64,000 nt of DNA from Guyanagaster necrorhizus (GCF_019112545.1 NW_025064889.1:288217-352216); one strand, 5' to 3'. Counted from the first letter of the stretch, positions 48,198 through 62,293 are shown. Notes: generated by a model from the letters alone, not told the origin. A program made the numbers and translations.

Positions 48198-49650
48198 ATG
48201 GCCCCTTCGTCTACCACTTTTTCTTCTACGAGCCTTCAGACTAAGCACTGCGAGTCTGAGGGAAGGAAACTCCCAGTTTTCACCCCCCTTCCTTACTCCA
48301 TCTCCCAGATTCGAGCAGCCATTCCTCCCGAGTTCTTCGTCTTCTCGACTACACGTGCACTATTAACTCTCACACGCGACCTCATAACCACCGCATTTTT
48401 CTTTTATCTCGCTCTGCGCATACCTTCTGTCCACTTACCGGCACCGCTTGACATATATTCCCCCCTTATACGCGCCGCTGCCTGGCTCGCGTACTGGTGG
48501 TTCCAGGGCCTTGTTTTAACCGGAGTATGGGTTCTCGGTCACGAATGTGGCCATGGCGCGTTCAGCCCGTATGCATGGCTTAACGACATGCTGGGATATA
48601 TCCTGCACACGTTGCTATGGACTCCTTATTTCAGTTGGAAAATAAGTCATCATAGGCACCACATGAACCATGCCAGCATGGAACGCGACGAGGTCTATGT
48701 CCCGAAGACGCGGTCAATTCTTGGGATACCGTCGAAGGAGCAGGAGAAGGAACATGGTATAGATTGGGATGATTATTTTGGTGATACGCCCATCTGGACT
48801 TTGATGATGCTCATCCGACAGCAACTCCTTGCGTTTCCAGCCTATCTCCGTAAGGTCTCCCGGACTTGGTTTCTCACTATCATCTCACTTCTCGTTTAGT
48901 AACGAACGTATCTGGACAGCCAGACTATCCCCCAAATACAAACCATTTCTCGACGTCTTCCATATTGTTCACGCCCGAACAACGTAATGCGGTCATTCTA
49001 TCAAACATCGGTATTGGGAGTATGTTCTTCATCGTCAGTGCTGCCGTTAGGCAGTGGGGATGGTGGAACGTTATTGCACTATACGGAATTCCTTGGCTAG
49101 AAGTGACCCACTGGTGTATGTCTTTTTTCTTCCACATTTTTCGCTCGATTGTCCCGACATGATATCCTCCTAGTCATCATGATAACATACTTACACCACA
49201 CGGACCCCGTACTCCCGCATTATCGTGCTGCGCAGTGGACCTTTGCGCGCGGTGCGGCAGCCACTGTCGACAGACCATTCCTAGGCTGGATGGGTAGATG
49301 GTTCTTACATGATGTGGCACACTATCATGTTGTGCATCACGTACGTCGTTCTGTCATTAAGTACGCATCTGGATGCTTAGAAATTTTCAGTTCTTTCCGA
49401 AAATGCCCTACTACCATGGCGCCGCTGCAACTAAACATCTAAAGGCTTTTTTGGGCGAGCACTATTGCTGGTCAGATGAACCGATTTGGGAAGCGCTTTG
49501 GAATAGCTATAATAAGTGTCAATTTGTGGAGAATGAAGGTCAGTTGAATCCAAGTCGACGATTGACCGATGCTAATCTGATGTAGGCGATGTTCTATTCT
49601 ACCGGGACAAGCGGGGGCATGCAGTCGTTAGGGCCGTAGATGAGATTTAA
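48198..49650 (+). CDS. Delta12-type fatty-acid desaturase 1
   Basis: Five exons, 48198..48849, 48900..49115, 49174..49340, 49391..49538 and 49586..49650, encode 415 residues. The three histidine boxes of membrane desaturases are present: HECGH (115-119), HHRHH (151-155) and HVVHH (341-345). Hydrophobic segments lie between them (AAAWLAYWWFQGLVLTGVWV among others). FSPYAWLNDMLGYILHT and LHHTDPVLPHYRA place it with the FAD2-like Delta12/omega-6 group, which makes linoleate from oleate in the ER membrane. Regiospecificity cannot be proved from sequence. The third box is split from the following exon by an intron right after HVVHH. A divergent paralogue lies 4 kb downstream in the same direction. 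Confidence 0.92.
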
Positions 49651-52600
49651 GATGGGAAAGAAAGACTTGGTATTTGGATTGTTGGCTGCATATTCATGCT
49701 TTTTTCTTGGAAACATTACATAGTTATATAATATGTCTAGACGAAACCAAGCGCGCGTTTTGCGTCATTCAGAAAGAACTCTCATAATGCGACGCTTACC
49801 ATAGATGCTTATAATTTTTGGTCAACACATGTCCGCCAGCGGATTTACGGTACATAATGCATTTCGATCTTAGTGTAAGAACACGTATTTTTCGTTGGCG
49901 GCGTTTTGACACCATACATTGGGCGTAATCCTCCATCTCATCAATCTTGACTTGCCTTCTGTGAAGTCCCAACGTTACGCTTATTACCCGGGGTGCATAG
50001 TACATACTAGTGGCGCTCGCCAATCCAACATAAGCAATCGTTACAGACAAAATGCGTAACCTTGAAGCGGAATAAGTCACTTATGACCCAAAGTGCTCGA
50101 GTACGCACTAAGTTAGTTCAAATGCACCATGGCTGGTGAAGTCTAGACAAGTAAGAGCCAGATGTCGAGCGCGTCTATCTGAAAATTCACACCTGCCAAA
50201 TCAGCATGGAATCCACACTCTCACCCTCGAATCCTCTGTCACAGCGGAAGCAAATCAAGCGTAAAATGGCATCTGGTCCCCGTCTGTCAGGTGGGATTCA
50301 ATAAACGATGATCTCCCAATATGGGTGAAGCCGGGGATCACTAAAAAGCTTGTACGACTCGAACAGAGAGCATCGAGAGCGGTGACAGAGGTCGCAGTTA
50401 AACTGTCGCAATTTGATAACCGTCGCATCCTCCCATTCAAGAATCAATTGGTGAGTCCTGTACCGGTGTAAGCGCAGAGTAGGTGGACTCCCGCATGGAG
50501 CTTGATCTCCAGCAGTGTAGATTAGATGGGGTGAAGGATAATATCGGCAGCTGGTAATTTAAAGTGCAGCCGATGTGGCAACGTGAGCGAAACGTCCTCG
50601 CACGGCTTTCGTGAAGCCAAAAGTTATATCCAAGGCGCTGATAATAGATGAGCTTCTGGATCCACGAATTTGAATTAGTCCTCGAGTATGTTTAAGACTC
50701 TATCTGATCAAGTGGAACTGATAAAGAGAGCAAGGTACAAGCCGAATACGCCGTAAGGATAAACGTCTTGCTGCATGGTACCTGCGATGACGAATTATAG
50801 ACACGAGCAAGGCGTACGGTGCGAGTTACATCTTGTGCCTCTTCCCAAAGTGCGATGACTCATATTTGTAATAATAACAGTGCCGTGTAACGGACTTCGG
50901 GCTCGTGGACATACTGGTATTCAAGACTCAATTGTAAGCCTTGCGCAACGATCGATAATCAGGGCCAGCTTGAGCGATTCAGGGATATAGCCTAGGTAAT
51001 CAGATACCTAAAGGCTCTGTTCACAGCATAGTGAGAAAAGATCATCAGGGCCAATAAAGGAGGAATTCGTTATCGACAGAGTGAAGGAGGGATGAAGAAT
51101 TTTGACTTGGACTAAACAGGAGCGTCCCCATGGGTACATTGAGAATCTTCCACTTCTTGTCTTCAAGGGAAAATCTAGCAAATAATTAACTTGCTAGGCT
51201 CTGACGCGTTAAACTTGCAGGTGAAATTCATAGCGATTTACAACAGTGGTCTCCAGTTCTCTGTGGTCTCAGAAGATCCAGGTCTCCGGGAGCGTAATTG
51301 AAAATTGCCTTCTAGAAAAGGCTCTCGGTGGATCAGTACAAGGTCAGGGTAGGATATGAAACTCCAAATCGTAAAAAGTTCATGGCAATGTACTGGTGGA
51401 ACGGCTGGGCTGAAGTGGCGGCAACTGTGAATATTATTAGATATACGGTTGTGAATTAGAGGAAGAAAAAGTAGAATCATACTGCATAGGACTCTCAGAA
51501 GCTTTAGCACATTGCACAGCCTGAAATATGCACGACCGTTAACATTTATCAGAAAATGACTGTAGGCTCTCCCGAGATACATATCCAGCACACGTGAACT
51601 CCAATTATTATACTCTGAGTCGCTGCATGAGGGAACTATACGATTTGAGGATCTATTGGCTGATGTTACTTCAGTGGTGCATCTCGTTTCCTACATTAAG
51701 CGGACCCCCCTGATCGATATGGGCCTTCTAGCGCGGTCGATACTGAATACAGCCTTACTAATTGTTCATTCAATCATGACAGATCCTGATGCAAAAAAAA
51801 AGCGAATACCGTGACAAAACGTCACGAGACTAACTGTGGCCTTTAAGGCCACCACCATTCGGGTTGTAAAGGCGGCAATGTAGTGGAACTCCACTCGAAC
51901 TGTGTTGGAACTTTGTGGAAACGATGACACGCGGTGATGACTAAGCCTTTTTTGTGCGTCCTGCAACTGCTACTTTCAGTTTTCAATGACTGAGCTTCTT
52001 TCATTATAGAGGCCGTTGATACTACCGCTAGTATGTTCTCGTAGTTAGGCTCGATGCACGACACGAAGTTCCCGGGCCTTTTCATCAAGAATCTGATGGC
52101 AGGGAGTGCCATAGAACTAATCATGATTTCGATAGATCATTGTACAGTGTGCGAATATATCAGACATTGAAACAGCCGTACGTGTGAAGCTGGATTTGAT
52201 ACACGTGCCTGTTCATGCCATCTCTGAAGCTGATAGTACCTCCCAATGGACATTGGATAGACGTCCTCCGAGCCGCATGGAACACACATGTGATGCATTC
52301 CTGCGTCGCTTGTACTCAGCTGCATACGTATACATTGTCTTCATATCTGGGTATCACTTATCCTCTTTTGATGCGTTTAGTCCCAGGACAACTGGTGACA
52401 ATAAGTTTGCAATAGGCCGTTGCCTATTCTTTTCACGCCTTCGATATCGGTTCCATGATCAATCTCACCCATGATGTCTTTTATACAGACCGCGTCTGAG
52501 GGTGGAATATACACAGAGAAGGATAAATACTTGCCTAGCCAGAACACTCAACAGCGACTCCGTTAACGAGCAACGGCGCGGTCACGTGCAACCCATGTTT

Positions 52601-53809
52601 TTCTGTTAGTGCTATGTTCAACACGTACTTTGGGTTGTTCCTGATCTTCATCCTTCCTTCTCGTTTTCCCTTCTTGAGACCGTGTTCTGATCGGTGGTTG
52701 CGTAGTTGATTGTGAAAGTACTTCGAGCAATAACTGGTACCTTACCGAGCCCGAAGCCGAGTGTTAATTATGCGTCATCGACATAAATTCGAGACTGCAA
52801 TACTAATGGGCACAATCTGTCGAAGTTTTGGATCAGTGACTAGGATGTGTAGTTCGAAAGACCAAATAACTCTCATTGTTAGAACTACGAGATATGGCAA
52901 ATTCCGGCAACTCGATCTGCTGGCATTATCATCCGTCCACGCCCGATTAAAGGCAAACTCGGGGGCACCTAATGGCGTAGCAATGTCCATCAATGAAGAA
53001 ACGGCATTGAGCAGAGTCGTGTTTTTGTCTTGGAGCGAATAGAACACAAAACGGAAGAAGACTCATGCGCTTTTCTCCAGTGCATAATCGTGGTGCGGAT
53101 CCCGGACGCGACTTCCCACTCACCATCGCGTATTCGCGACGGTAGGTGGCTCGCAGGTTGCTTGAGATCGTTGTCAGGGAGATGGTCAGAACTGACGGGC
53201 TGGCGGAGGCCAGACTGCCAAATGTCAGGTTTGCATCGTTACACGGGAGATTCGAGGGTGATGTGCTTACACGGGTACCGATGAGTGAAGAGGAAGCTGG
53301 GTCGCGCGCCACCGATGGTCATGGGACCGGGAGGTTCTGGGGAGTATGACACTCCCGCCAGCAGAAAATTAGAAAAATAATGAGAAAATACTATGATACT
53401 GAATTGAAATTTTACTTGACAAAAATACCGAACATGAGGGTCAGGGGATGACCGAAAAAAAGTCGACCCACGAGTGATTCCGGTTTCCAATGGTGTGATG
53501 GCTGATTCGTAAAAAGTAGGCAAACGTGGTGGCCCTGAATTACCACAGAACAAGGACACGAGGCGGAAACAAATGACGCCGGATTTCATTTGTTGAGATC
53601 AAGAAAAGTACCACGGAGGTGTCCGGGGTACTCCGCGACGTTCGGCCTACCATACTGAGGGATGCGAAGCATTTGGGCAATTGATGCCAATCTTTGCTTC
53701 TGCCAAAAATGTATTTGGCATCTTGTGAATAAATACAAGTCAAGGATGGGCTCTTTCTCTCGCAAACCGGGTCCTTTCCTCTCCCCTGGGCATCAGCTAG
53801 AAACTCGTC
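49651..53809. other. 4.2-kb region without recognisable gene
   Basis: Many small ORFs, none resembling a known family and none joined convincingly by splice sites. A GC-richer patch at about 53.1-53.35 kb is open on the plus strand (RRLLEIVVREMVRTDGLAEA, then RFASLHGRFEGDVL) and could be a remnant exon. No repeats or poly(A) tails were noticed. Confidence 0.45.
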
Positions 53810-55298
53810 ATGTTGTCCACTTTTATCATCGATGGTCCGGAATATGTTCGCCGCGCCAATACTCCCTTCGTACCACCTAACATCACCCTTGCCGAACTCC
53901 ATGCTGCCCTTCCTCCCCATCTTTTCAAAAAGTCCACCGCAAGGGGTCTTTCTTACGTCGCCCGTGACGTTCTCTCCGCTTGGATCCTTTACCGTCTCTC
54001 CTCGTTTATTCCACTTGCTCCAGCAGTGTTGAGGTTTCCATTTTGGGCTGCCTACTGGTGGTGCCAGGGTGTCATTCTTGCTGGCTGGTGGTGTCTCGCC
54101 CACGAAGCTGGCCATGGGACGATCTCCGAGCACTCCTGGGTCAACCACGTCGTGGGATATACTTTGCACACTGCTATTCTCGCGCCGTACTATGCGTGGA
54201 GAGAGACCCATCGGAGCCATCATAGGGCACCGATGAGTGTAGAGAGAGATGAAAACTATGTCCCGAGGTCGAGGAGCGAGTATGGACTCTGGCCTCAATC
54301 CCTAGATGGTGGTAACGGAGCGCCCGGTCTTTTGGCTGATGGTGAGCGGAAATCTGGCCTTGATCCTCATGAGGTTTTCGAAGACGCCCCTATCTACGTC
54401 CTTTCGAAGATGTTGATTATGCAACTCCTTGGATGGCAGATCTATCTGTTCACGAACGAGATGGGAAATCCAAGCTATCCCAAGGGAACAAATGTGAGTT
54501 TCGATTATTGTTATCCAACATCTTCATTCCTCATGACTCGGTAACCCAGCATTTCAGTCCGTCTTCGCCCCTTTTCAAGCCCAGGCACCGGCAAAAAATC
54601 ATCGCTTCTAACGTTGGCATTTGCGTTGCCATTCTTCTCCTTACTCTGTGGGCTCGCGAGATAGGGTTTTCGCAGTTTGTCAAAGTCTATGGAGTACCTT
54701 ATTTGGTACATCTTTACTTTCTCATTTTACGTTGGATCGCCTGACCGTCTTGTACCTTATAGCTTGCTAATCACTGGATCGTTATGTTGACATACCTCCA
54801 CCATTCAGACCCGACGGTACCGTATTATCGCTCTGCGGCATGGAGTTTTGTCCGTGGCGCGGCATCTACTATTGACAGACCCCTTCTGGGATGGGTCGGT
54901 AGAGTTTTCCTCCATAATGTTAGCCATGATCATGTGAGATTACTGTTCTCTCGTGTTTCATTGCTTTTTCTTAACTTCACTAGGTTGCCCATCACCTCTT
55001 TTCCTACATTCCGTTCTATAATCAACCCGAGGTCACAAAGCGTATCCGAATGCTTCTTGGCGACAACTATAATTACGATTCAACGGTACGACTCAGGCTT
55101 TTTCCACCGATCTTTTCACTCACTCTTTCGGATCAGAATACTTTCCGGGCGTTATATCGCACGTTCACACAGTGCTGCTTCATCGAAGACGAAGGTGAGA
55201 TAGTCTTCTATAAGAACCGAGATGGGAAGGCGGCACGTCGCATACTTGCCGACGGGGAAACGAAGGTCGGACAGGCCACAATGAAGACGGTTATGTAG
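53810..55298 (+). CDS. Delta12-type fatty-acid desaturase 2
   Basis: Five exons, 53810..54493, 54550..54705, 54763..54933, 54984..55085 and 55137..55298, encode 424 residues; all introns are phase 0. The histidine boxes are HEAGH (98-102), HRSHH (134-138) and HVAHH (337-341), the last split by an intron after HDH/V. TLHTAILAPYYAWRETHRSH and LHHSDPTVPYYRSAAWSFVR show the same family as desaturase 1, but overall identity looks modest. The N-terminus is shorter, the loop before the second half is longer (DGGNGAPGLLADGERKSGLD), and the last intron of desaturase 1 is absent. A long antisense ORF here is a shadow. The product is probably a membrane acyl desaturase of different specificity. Confidence 0.92.
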
Positions 55299-58200
55299 GT
55301 TGGGAACGTTATGATTACTTAGTAATTCCTTGGATAATATCGGTTCTCTGTAAAATTATAATACTGTAGATTCTTCCGTGGTTTCGCGGCATGCCTTCCG
55401 CCGGGTAATCAGTTACTTAGTTGTAGGGACACTAGTTTCATATAGTACAGTGGAGCGTATCTTCGTCAATATATGTAGAGGTGGGGAAATAGGGCACATT
55501 GGAAAGTCCTGGCGCAGATGCAGTTAATTCAGTCTGTGATGGAAACCAAGAACCATTCGTAGTGCGGTCTGTTATCCAGATCCTTCGTACTAGAAAAATG
55601 TTAAGCACGGTGGGTTCTTGCGAGAGATTGCTATAATGCGTTTGAGCGTGCCCCTCGTTTATGTCGTATGCAAATAGATTTCTGATAATATGAACGCACA
55701 GCGAAGAGTGATACAAGATTTCCGAAAGATGACTTCAACTCCTGCGGCTGCGGTATCGTGGGATCCAAGTGACCGTGTACGGCGCTTCTCGCAGTGCCGG
55801 ATGTCTTGGTAAGAACAAGAATACCGACTTCGAAGAAGTATTGTGTTTTACTTCGTAATGACGGAAGAGCAACCATGGTAAATCGGAGTGTCATCAGCGT
55901 GTACAGTACGAATAAGGCTACCAAGAACCAGACAGTTGGGATTGGCTGGGATATGCCACGACTAATTTACCATGGCCAAGAATCCAAGATCAGAGTCGTT
56001 CTATGTACTCACATGATAGGCTGTAAGCCGTGATGCGGACAACAAACAACTTATGCTGACTAGGTTTACACTGAATCTATGAGTCACTGTTCAAACCTAG
56101 AAAGAATCAATGACGTCCTCATCTAATCAAAGAATCTCGACAGCTAATCTAACCTGTAAATCATACTATAGCGGCGCCCATCATTGAGTACATGGCCGTC
56201 GAATTGTCCCAATCCAGTGGTAGATAGGAGTTGCGAGAGTATGAAACGCAGGAAATGAATACGTAGCGCCACAGCGAAAAGAAAAGGGTCGCGATAACAT
56301 AGGCCATGAGGCAAACCACACAACATCCACTTAGGCAGAGACGAACCCTGGGAGAAAATTGGTGGATCAAACCGAATAGAGAAGAGCGGTGAGGCGATCT
56401 GGCCAAAGGACTTCTGGTGATAGAGAGGCGTGCTAGCGACCCTGAAATAACACGGGCGTCTCCGTGACGCTCAGGCCCCGATATTAAAACTTGCTTCAAG
56501 TTGCAAAGATGCAATACTTCAGAATCCAGACCAGAAATGACATGATTCTATGAGATCATGATGACCGGAAGAATATCGACAGAGTCCTGTATTAGAACTT
56601 TGACAGTCCCGTATTGGCTTTGTTCCACAATTGTGGTCGCCACAAATCCAAATATCGACAATGCCCCACCAGATAGAGCTTACGGTGGCCACAGAAGACC
56701 TAGAGAGTGGGCAGGACACTGCGAATTGAGCAAAACAAGAGCATCTCTCGAACTCTTCATTTAGAGACGTCAGGGTTGTCAACGTCAATTGGAAACAAAA
56801 ACAACGATAAATCCGCAGGGAGGGAGACGAGCTTGGACCTGCCCTTGTGCAGATCCCAACGCTCAGAAGCATTAGGATGAAACTATGAGTCGAGCAAGGC
56901 GTCGAGGTATCAGGGGGAGTAACTGGACATACTATTGCGCCACACGGGTGCGAGTAAGACTTGGCAAGTCTCGAGACCGCAGTTTGTCATCCCATCCGGA
57001 CATAGACATTGGAGATCTAAGGCAAGAGGCGTTTCGGTGAAAGGATCCGGGAGCTGTAAGAGCTGCTCTTCACCGGCATTTACATTCCGTGGACGTTCGC
57101 AGACACAGGGACAGAGACCAATCGGGGACTAAAAAAATCTCTTACTACGCTGGCCCTTCTGCATGCTTCAAGAGGAAGGCGTACTATGAGCGGGACTGCA
57201 TGACGCTTCACATCATAAATAACCCAAGAAAGAGATATACCTGGGTTCCCTCCTACCGCCACTCTAAGTAAGATTGAAACACATCTATCCATGCTGCCCG
57301 GAAATCCGTGTCGATTGTTGCCTTGAGGCGCCCTCAGGACCTCAGACCCCCACCGGTAGAAAGATAACCAAGAGAACAAGACGGTAAAACAAATTCTTGG
57401 CACTCCAATGCGCAGGAGTGTTAATAATATTGGATGATTTTGACCCTACATCGGTTGAAAGCGAATCCCGGATGATCGGACCGGCTATCAAGCTATTGGC
57501 CTTCCCAATTTTTTCTCTACATCAGCAATGGGTATGTGCAGCCCGCGGTCGAAACTAACACTCCGACGCTCGCATGAAGCGAGTACGGAGGCTAAGCGGC
57601 AGGGAATGGTTTTTAATGTAACTTAGTTCTTAAAGAGCTCAATCAGTAGCTTGCTAGGTACGAGGGGAAGAGTTGGGTTACTTGAGTATCGAGTTCAGTA
57701 TTATATCTTATGTTAACTCCTGGATATTTCTTGTTCTAGGACAAGCAGTATCCTTGTAATGGTTTCATAGCATAGTGATGAACGCATGGATCTCTCTTCC
57801 AAAATTGACCTGTATTTGAAAATTACAGCGCCTTCTCGGTGTCTCCTTTAGCCCATGTTGGACCATATCTCAGTCTTTCTAAAGTCGTTAATCTCCGTCT
57901 TAGACTATATTTCTGGACATTCGGGCCGTGGAACGCATGGGCACATACAAGGTGCACGTGCCATTTTTCGTTATTGACCACCATGCCTAAACGGAACCAT
58001 ATCGCAACGTTCGCTACGGATACCCGTCTGCAAACTTTGACTGACTGATACGGCAGACCAGATCACTTAATCAGAATATATTTGTCTCTTAGCAATCCGG
58101 ACTCGGATTCGGTAGTCAGACAACTCAATTGGACGTGGTTTCGTGTCTGGACGTGATATCTCGTTGAGGTAAAGGCGGAGCTCATCGAAATTCCTCTAAC

Positions 58201-59571
58201 TTGTAAAGAAATTACCTATAGTGTCAGTTCATAGTAATAGAATGGAGAGACACAGAGAAGGAACTACATTAGCTGATCGCAAAAATGGAAGTTGTAATGT
58301 AATCACCACGCAGTACATAGGATCATTGTCCACTCTGTTTTTTTTTCAGTATTTCACCCGCAGATCACGCAGACGCTTACACTGATTAGGCCGATGGGGC
58401 CGATGATAACGACTGCGACGCACCCTATCATTATTTTATTGTGCTGTCACCCGATCTCATGCTCTTGGTCTGGGTCAGTATTTTCGTTGTTTTTGCCTAA
58501 CGGAAGCACATTCATCAATCATCAGATGAGCGTTGTGTACAATGCAAACGCCGCAGTGTACGGGTCCAGGCACACGAAGCCAATCGTTTTTTGACGAAAG
58601 CCTGACCTCAGTGTATTCCGCAGTGATGCCGTTTTGTTTGGAACGAAGAGTGCATTTGAGTCCAAAGGTACAGTCCGAGTATCACCTGAACAGGCACACC
58701 GTACCTTTCAAATTCATTTCTGTTCATGGTGTTACTTTCTCATGAATCATCAGCGACACAAGTCTAGATTTTCTGGTGAATCTCTTCCGGTAAACCTCGC
58801 ACAACTCGGATCGCCAGGATCAGTACGGTGTGCTTCTGATGCTTCTTCTGTACGAGCGATTGGGTCTTGGACCCAATCGAGGCAGATTTGAAGGTTTTTT
58901 TTACTTGATGAAAACTGTATTGTTTTTGGGACCTTGGAGTCTGGTCCAGTGCAGAGTGGTCATTCAGTTTTTATTCTCCTTTCGTCATGAGCGAAGTTGG
59001 CCTTGTTCTCCCGTCTTTCGTGGAAACCTGCAGTGACGGTTCACGACATCCTTTTTATGTGGCTTGCGGTGCGAAGCGTTGTCCTCAATACTGTTTTTGC
59101 GCTATTCCAATGCTTATTTTTTTATCTAGGCTCTTCTAAACCTTCCGTTGGATCCTATCAACATCATGATGCCCATAAATGGCCCCGATGATATCTCTCC
59201 TGCTACTGTTGCCTCTTCGTCCCTTAACGGAGAACATGGTTTTGAAAGATGGAGAACTTTACCCGACTGCAACCAGCATCTCCTGGCAGTCAAAGCATCG
59301 GTCCCACAGACTGTCGAAACGCTGGATGTTGTCTTGTTGACGATGCATCTACTTATGCCTCGTCAATGATGTACATCAGACCGCCAGTCAACTGTATTGT
59401 GATACCCCCGTGGTACCGTATATCATTCTCTTGCCCATAGGGCCTGGAATAAACGTTCCCTCTGTCTGTATAGCTCCTAGCCCTCGTCTAGCTTCGTGAT
59501 CTAGCTCTTGCATGGCATTTATTTGGTCTCACTCCTCACCCTCGAAATGCAACCTACCTTCCCTCTACACC
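55299..59571. other. 4.3-kb region without recognisable gene
   Basis: No gene could be built. Hydrophobic minus-strand ORFs at about 55.6-56.9 kb (for example YVIATLFFSLWRYVFISCVS) faintly recall fungal seven-helix proteins but contain stops. The right end holds the promoter of alcohol oxidase 2. Confidence 0.45.
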
Positions 59572-62293
59572 ATGGCTCCACATACCATCGAATCTGAATA
59601 TGATGTCATTTTTGCTGGAGGTACGTGTGTTCAAGCAATTTTCGTCGCCTCAGTCTAACGATGATGTGCAGGTGGGGCAGCGGCCTGTATAATTGCAGGA
59701 CGTCTCACGAAGGCCGATCCCAACCTCAAGATCCTCGTCCTCGAGGCGGGACCGACCACTAAGGACAAAATCGAGCACATACAACCTGGGCGATACATAA
59801 CTCACTTGGCTCCCGACAGCAAGACCATGCAATTCTATGAGTCCAAGCCTAGTGAACACATGGCTGGTCGGGGTCTTGTTGTTCCCTCTGCTCGATGTGT
59901 CGGCGGTGGTAAGGACGGGATGTTTTACTCGGGAAGCTGAAGCAGAATTCTGCTAGGTGCATCGGTCAACTTCGTACTGTACAATCGTCCCGCTGCTTCT
60001 GACTTCGACGCCTGGGAGACTGAGTACAATAACCCTGGTTGGGGTTCCAAGGATTTGATTCCGTTATTGCAGAAGGTAGGCTGTTGACATTGACTCCGTT
60101 TCGCCCTTCCTCATCCACCGTAAAACAGGCTGAAACATACGAAGTTGATCCGACCAGGAAAACTCACGGCTCGTCAGGACCGATTAAGGTCTCTTTCGGT
60201 GGAAATCCATCCATGATGGAGATTTGTAAGCAGTTTCTTGAAGTAGGTCCCCAATACGAGAAGGACAGGCCTCAATCAGAGGAGGGTAACAATCTCGACC
60301 CTGAATCCCTCAACTGCTTCTTTGTGAGGAAATAGTTCTCCATTGCTTGCGTGATGCGTTAACATTTTACCAGAGGATGCCCAAGTATGACGACGCGAAT
60401 CATGTCCAGGTGATTTGAGGCTAACACTTTTATTCGTTTAGGTTCGCCTCGAGCAAAGGTCGTCGGTCTGACACAGCGGTATGACTAGGTTCTATCTTGA
60501 TATTTCGGAAGTTCTTATGTTGATATTCTTGAGACCCACTACCTCTACAACCAAGAGAGCAAAAACGTTACGCTCTGTGATGGAACCAGGGTTAAACGTG
60601 TCTTGTTTGAGTATGTCCTGACATACACGATCAGCACGGACCATTTAATTAACGGGGCTTTTCAGGGGCACAAAGGCCGTTGGCGTCGAGTATGTTTTCG
60701 ACAAGCAGGTTTACCCCAACGCAGAACAATCAGTGCACACAGTGCTTGCCAGCCGTTTGGTAGTTCTCTCCGCAGGTGCTATGGGTTCGTCCTTGGTCCT
60801 TGAACGATCCGGCATTGGTGCCGCCTCCATATTGGAGAAAGCCGGTATCAAACAGCTTGTCGATCTTCCTGGTGTAGGGAAAGACTATGATGGCGAGAGC
60901 ATTTCTTATCATGAAGACCTGGTTTGTTGAATGTAAAGGACCAGATCACCCTTTTCTCGTTACTCCGTACTTGGTGGACCCCAAAGTGACGACTTATGAT
61001 ACCCTTTTCCGAGGGGATACAGAGACGTGGAATAGTAAGTGTCCCGCATCATCATCCGTTCGGATATCAAACAGTTCTCATTCCTTGTCAGAAAATATGG
61101 CCCAATGGGCCATGGATGGTTCTGGGTTACTCGGCGCCAAGTATATTTGTATTCTAGTATGCTTTGGTGGCATTTCTAATCACGGATCCTAGTGGAGTGG
61201 ACGCATCTGTCAAGTACCGCCCTTTTGAACATGAACTAAACGAACTAGGGCCCGACTTCGAAGAAGTCTGGAAAAGGGACTATGCGGATAAACCTGATAA
61301 GCCTTTGTTCTGGATGAGCGCATTAGCTGGGTATGCTTGTACACTTTTCTTGGGGCTTTCCCACAAACTTATAATGAAGACTTCCGACAGATCAGTCAGC
61401 GTTGCCGCCGATCAGCTACTTCTGCTGTGGAGTTTCTCTTGTATGAGGACAACCCATACCGTCAAATTCCAAGTACTGAGCCCTTTCTGTAGGGGTATCC
61501 CGTTTCCCGTGGACATCTCCACATCGCTTCTGATGATATCTACGCTGCTCCTGACTTCGACTGCGGGTTCTTGTCTCAGTGCGTTGCTTGCACTATTATC
61601 TGTTGACTTTCTTTAACGCTCACTCTTATAGCCCTGCTGACGTCGCCGTACTTCGTTGGGGTTACAAGAGAGGCCGTGAAATCCTCCGCCGGATGCCTGT
61701 ATACCGGGGTGTCTTTGCTCCTGCTCATCCCCACTTCGACCCAGACAGTCCTGCAGGTATCGCTCATGAAAATGGCCCTGTTCCTCTTGATGCTCCCAAG
61801 ATAGTCTATTCCAAGGAAGATGATGATGCAATCAACGCCAACATCAGGAATTTTGGTAAGTCTGCTTCGTCTAGATGTTGTGCTGTAGTATTCACCACAC
61901 ATATAAAGTCAGTACAACGTGGCACTCCGTAAGTATAGCTCACCCTAAACTATGCGCGGCCTTGATGCTTGATTTTACCAGCTCGGTACTTGTCCCATGA
62001 AACCGAGGGAAAGAGATGGTGTTGTCGATGCAGACCTCAATGTATATGGTGTCACAGGGCTAAAGCTCGCCGGTTCGTGTATACATGTGCTCGTCGCCTG
62101 ATCACTGCACTCACTTGTCATGATAGATCTTTCGATTGCACCCTCAAACGTCAACTGCGTAGGTTTCATTGACATCCTTACATTCCTATGCAACCTGATT
62201 GATCTGCCACAGAACACGTACTCGGCTACCCTTGCCATCGGCGAGAAAGCAGCCCTTATCATTGCAAAGGAGCTCGGAATCGAAGGAGTCTAG
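59572..62293 (+). CDS. AOX: GMC alcohol (methanol) oxidase 2
   Basis: Eighteen exons: 59572..59620, 59672..59908, 59957..60075, 60129..60323, 60374..60384, 60442..60478, 60534..60610, 60666..60892, 60945..61034, 61092..61140, 61193..61330, 61380..61440, 61493..61578, 61632..61855, 61909..61928, 61982..62072, 62127..62158, 62213..62293. They encode 607 residues. Every exon except one has the same length as in alcohol oxidase 1; exon 14 is one codon shorter. FAGGGAAACIIAGRLTKADP, LVLEAGPTTK, SAGAMGSSLVLERSGIG and the C-terminal LGTCPMKPRE...NTYSATLAIGEKAAL mark it as an FAD alcohol oxidase producing aldehyde and H2O2. The donor of intron 8 (60893) is GC instead of the GT seen in copy 1. This may be a tolerated GC-AG intron or a first step of decay. 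A DUF6534 gene follows 1.2 kb downstream. Confidence 0.9.

Noticed and set aside
53540..54298. 252-residue ORF on the minus strand
   Set aside because: Antisense shadow of desaturase 2 exon 1.
55631..56872. Possible third seven-helix membrane protein on the minus strand
   Set aside because: Hydrophobic stretches occur but frames are interrupted and no conserved DUF6534 motif is present.
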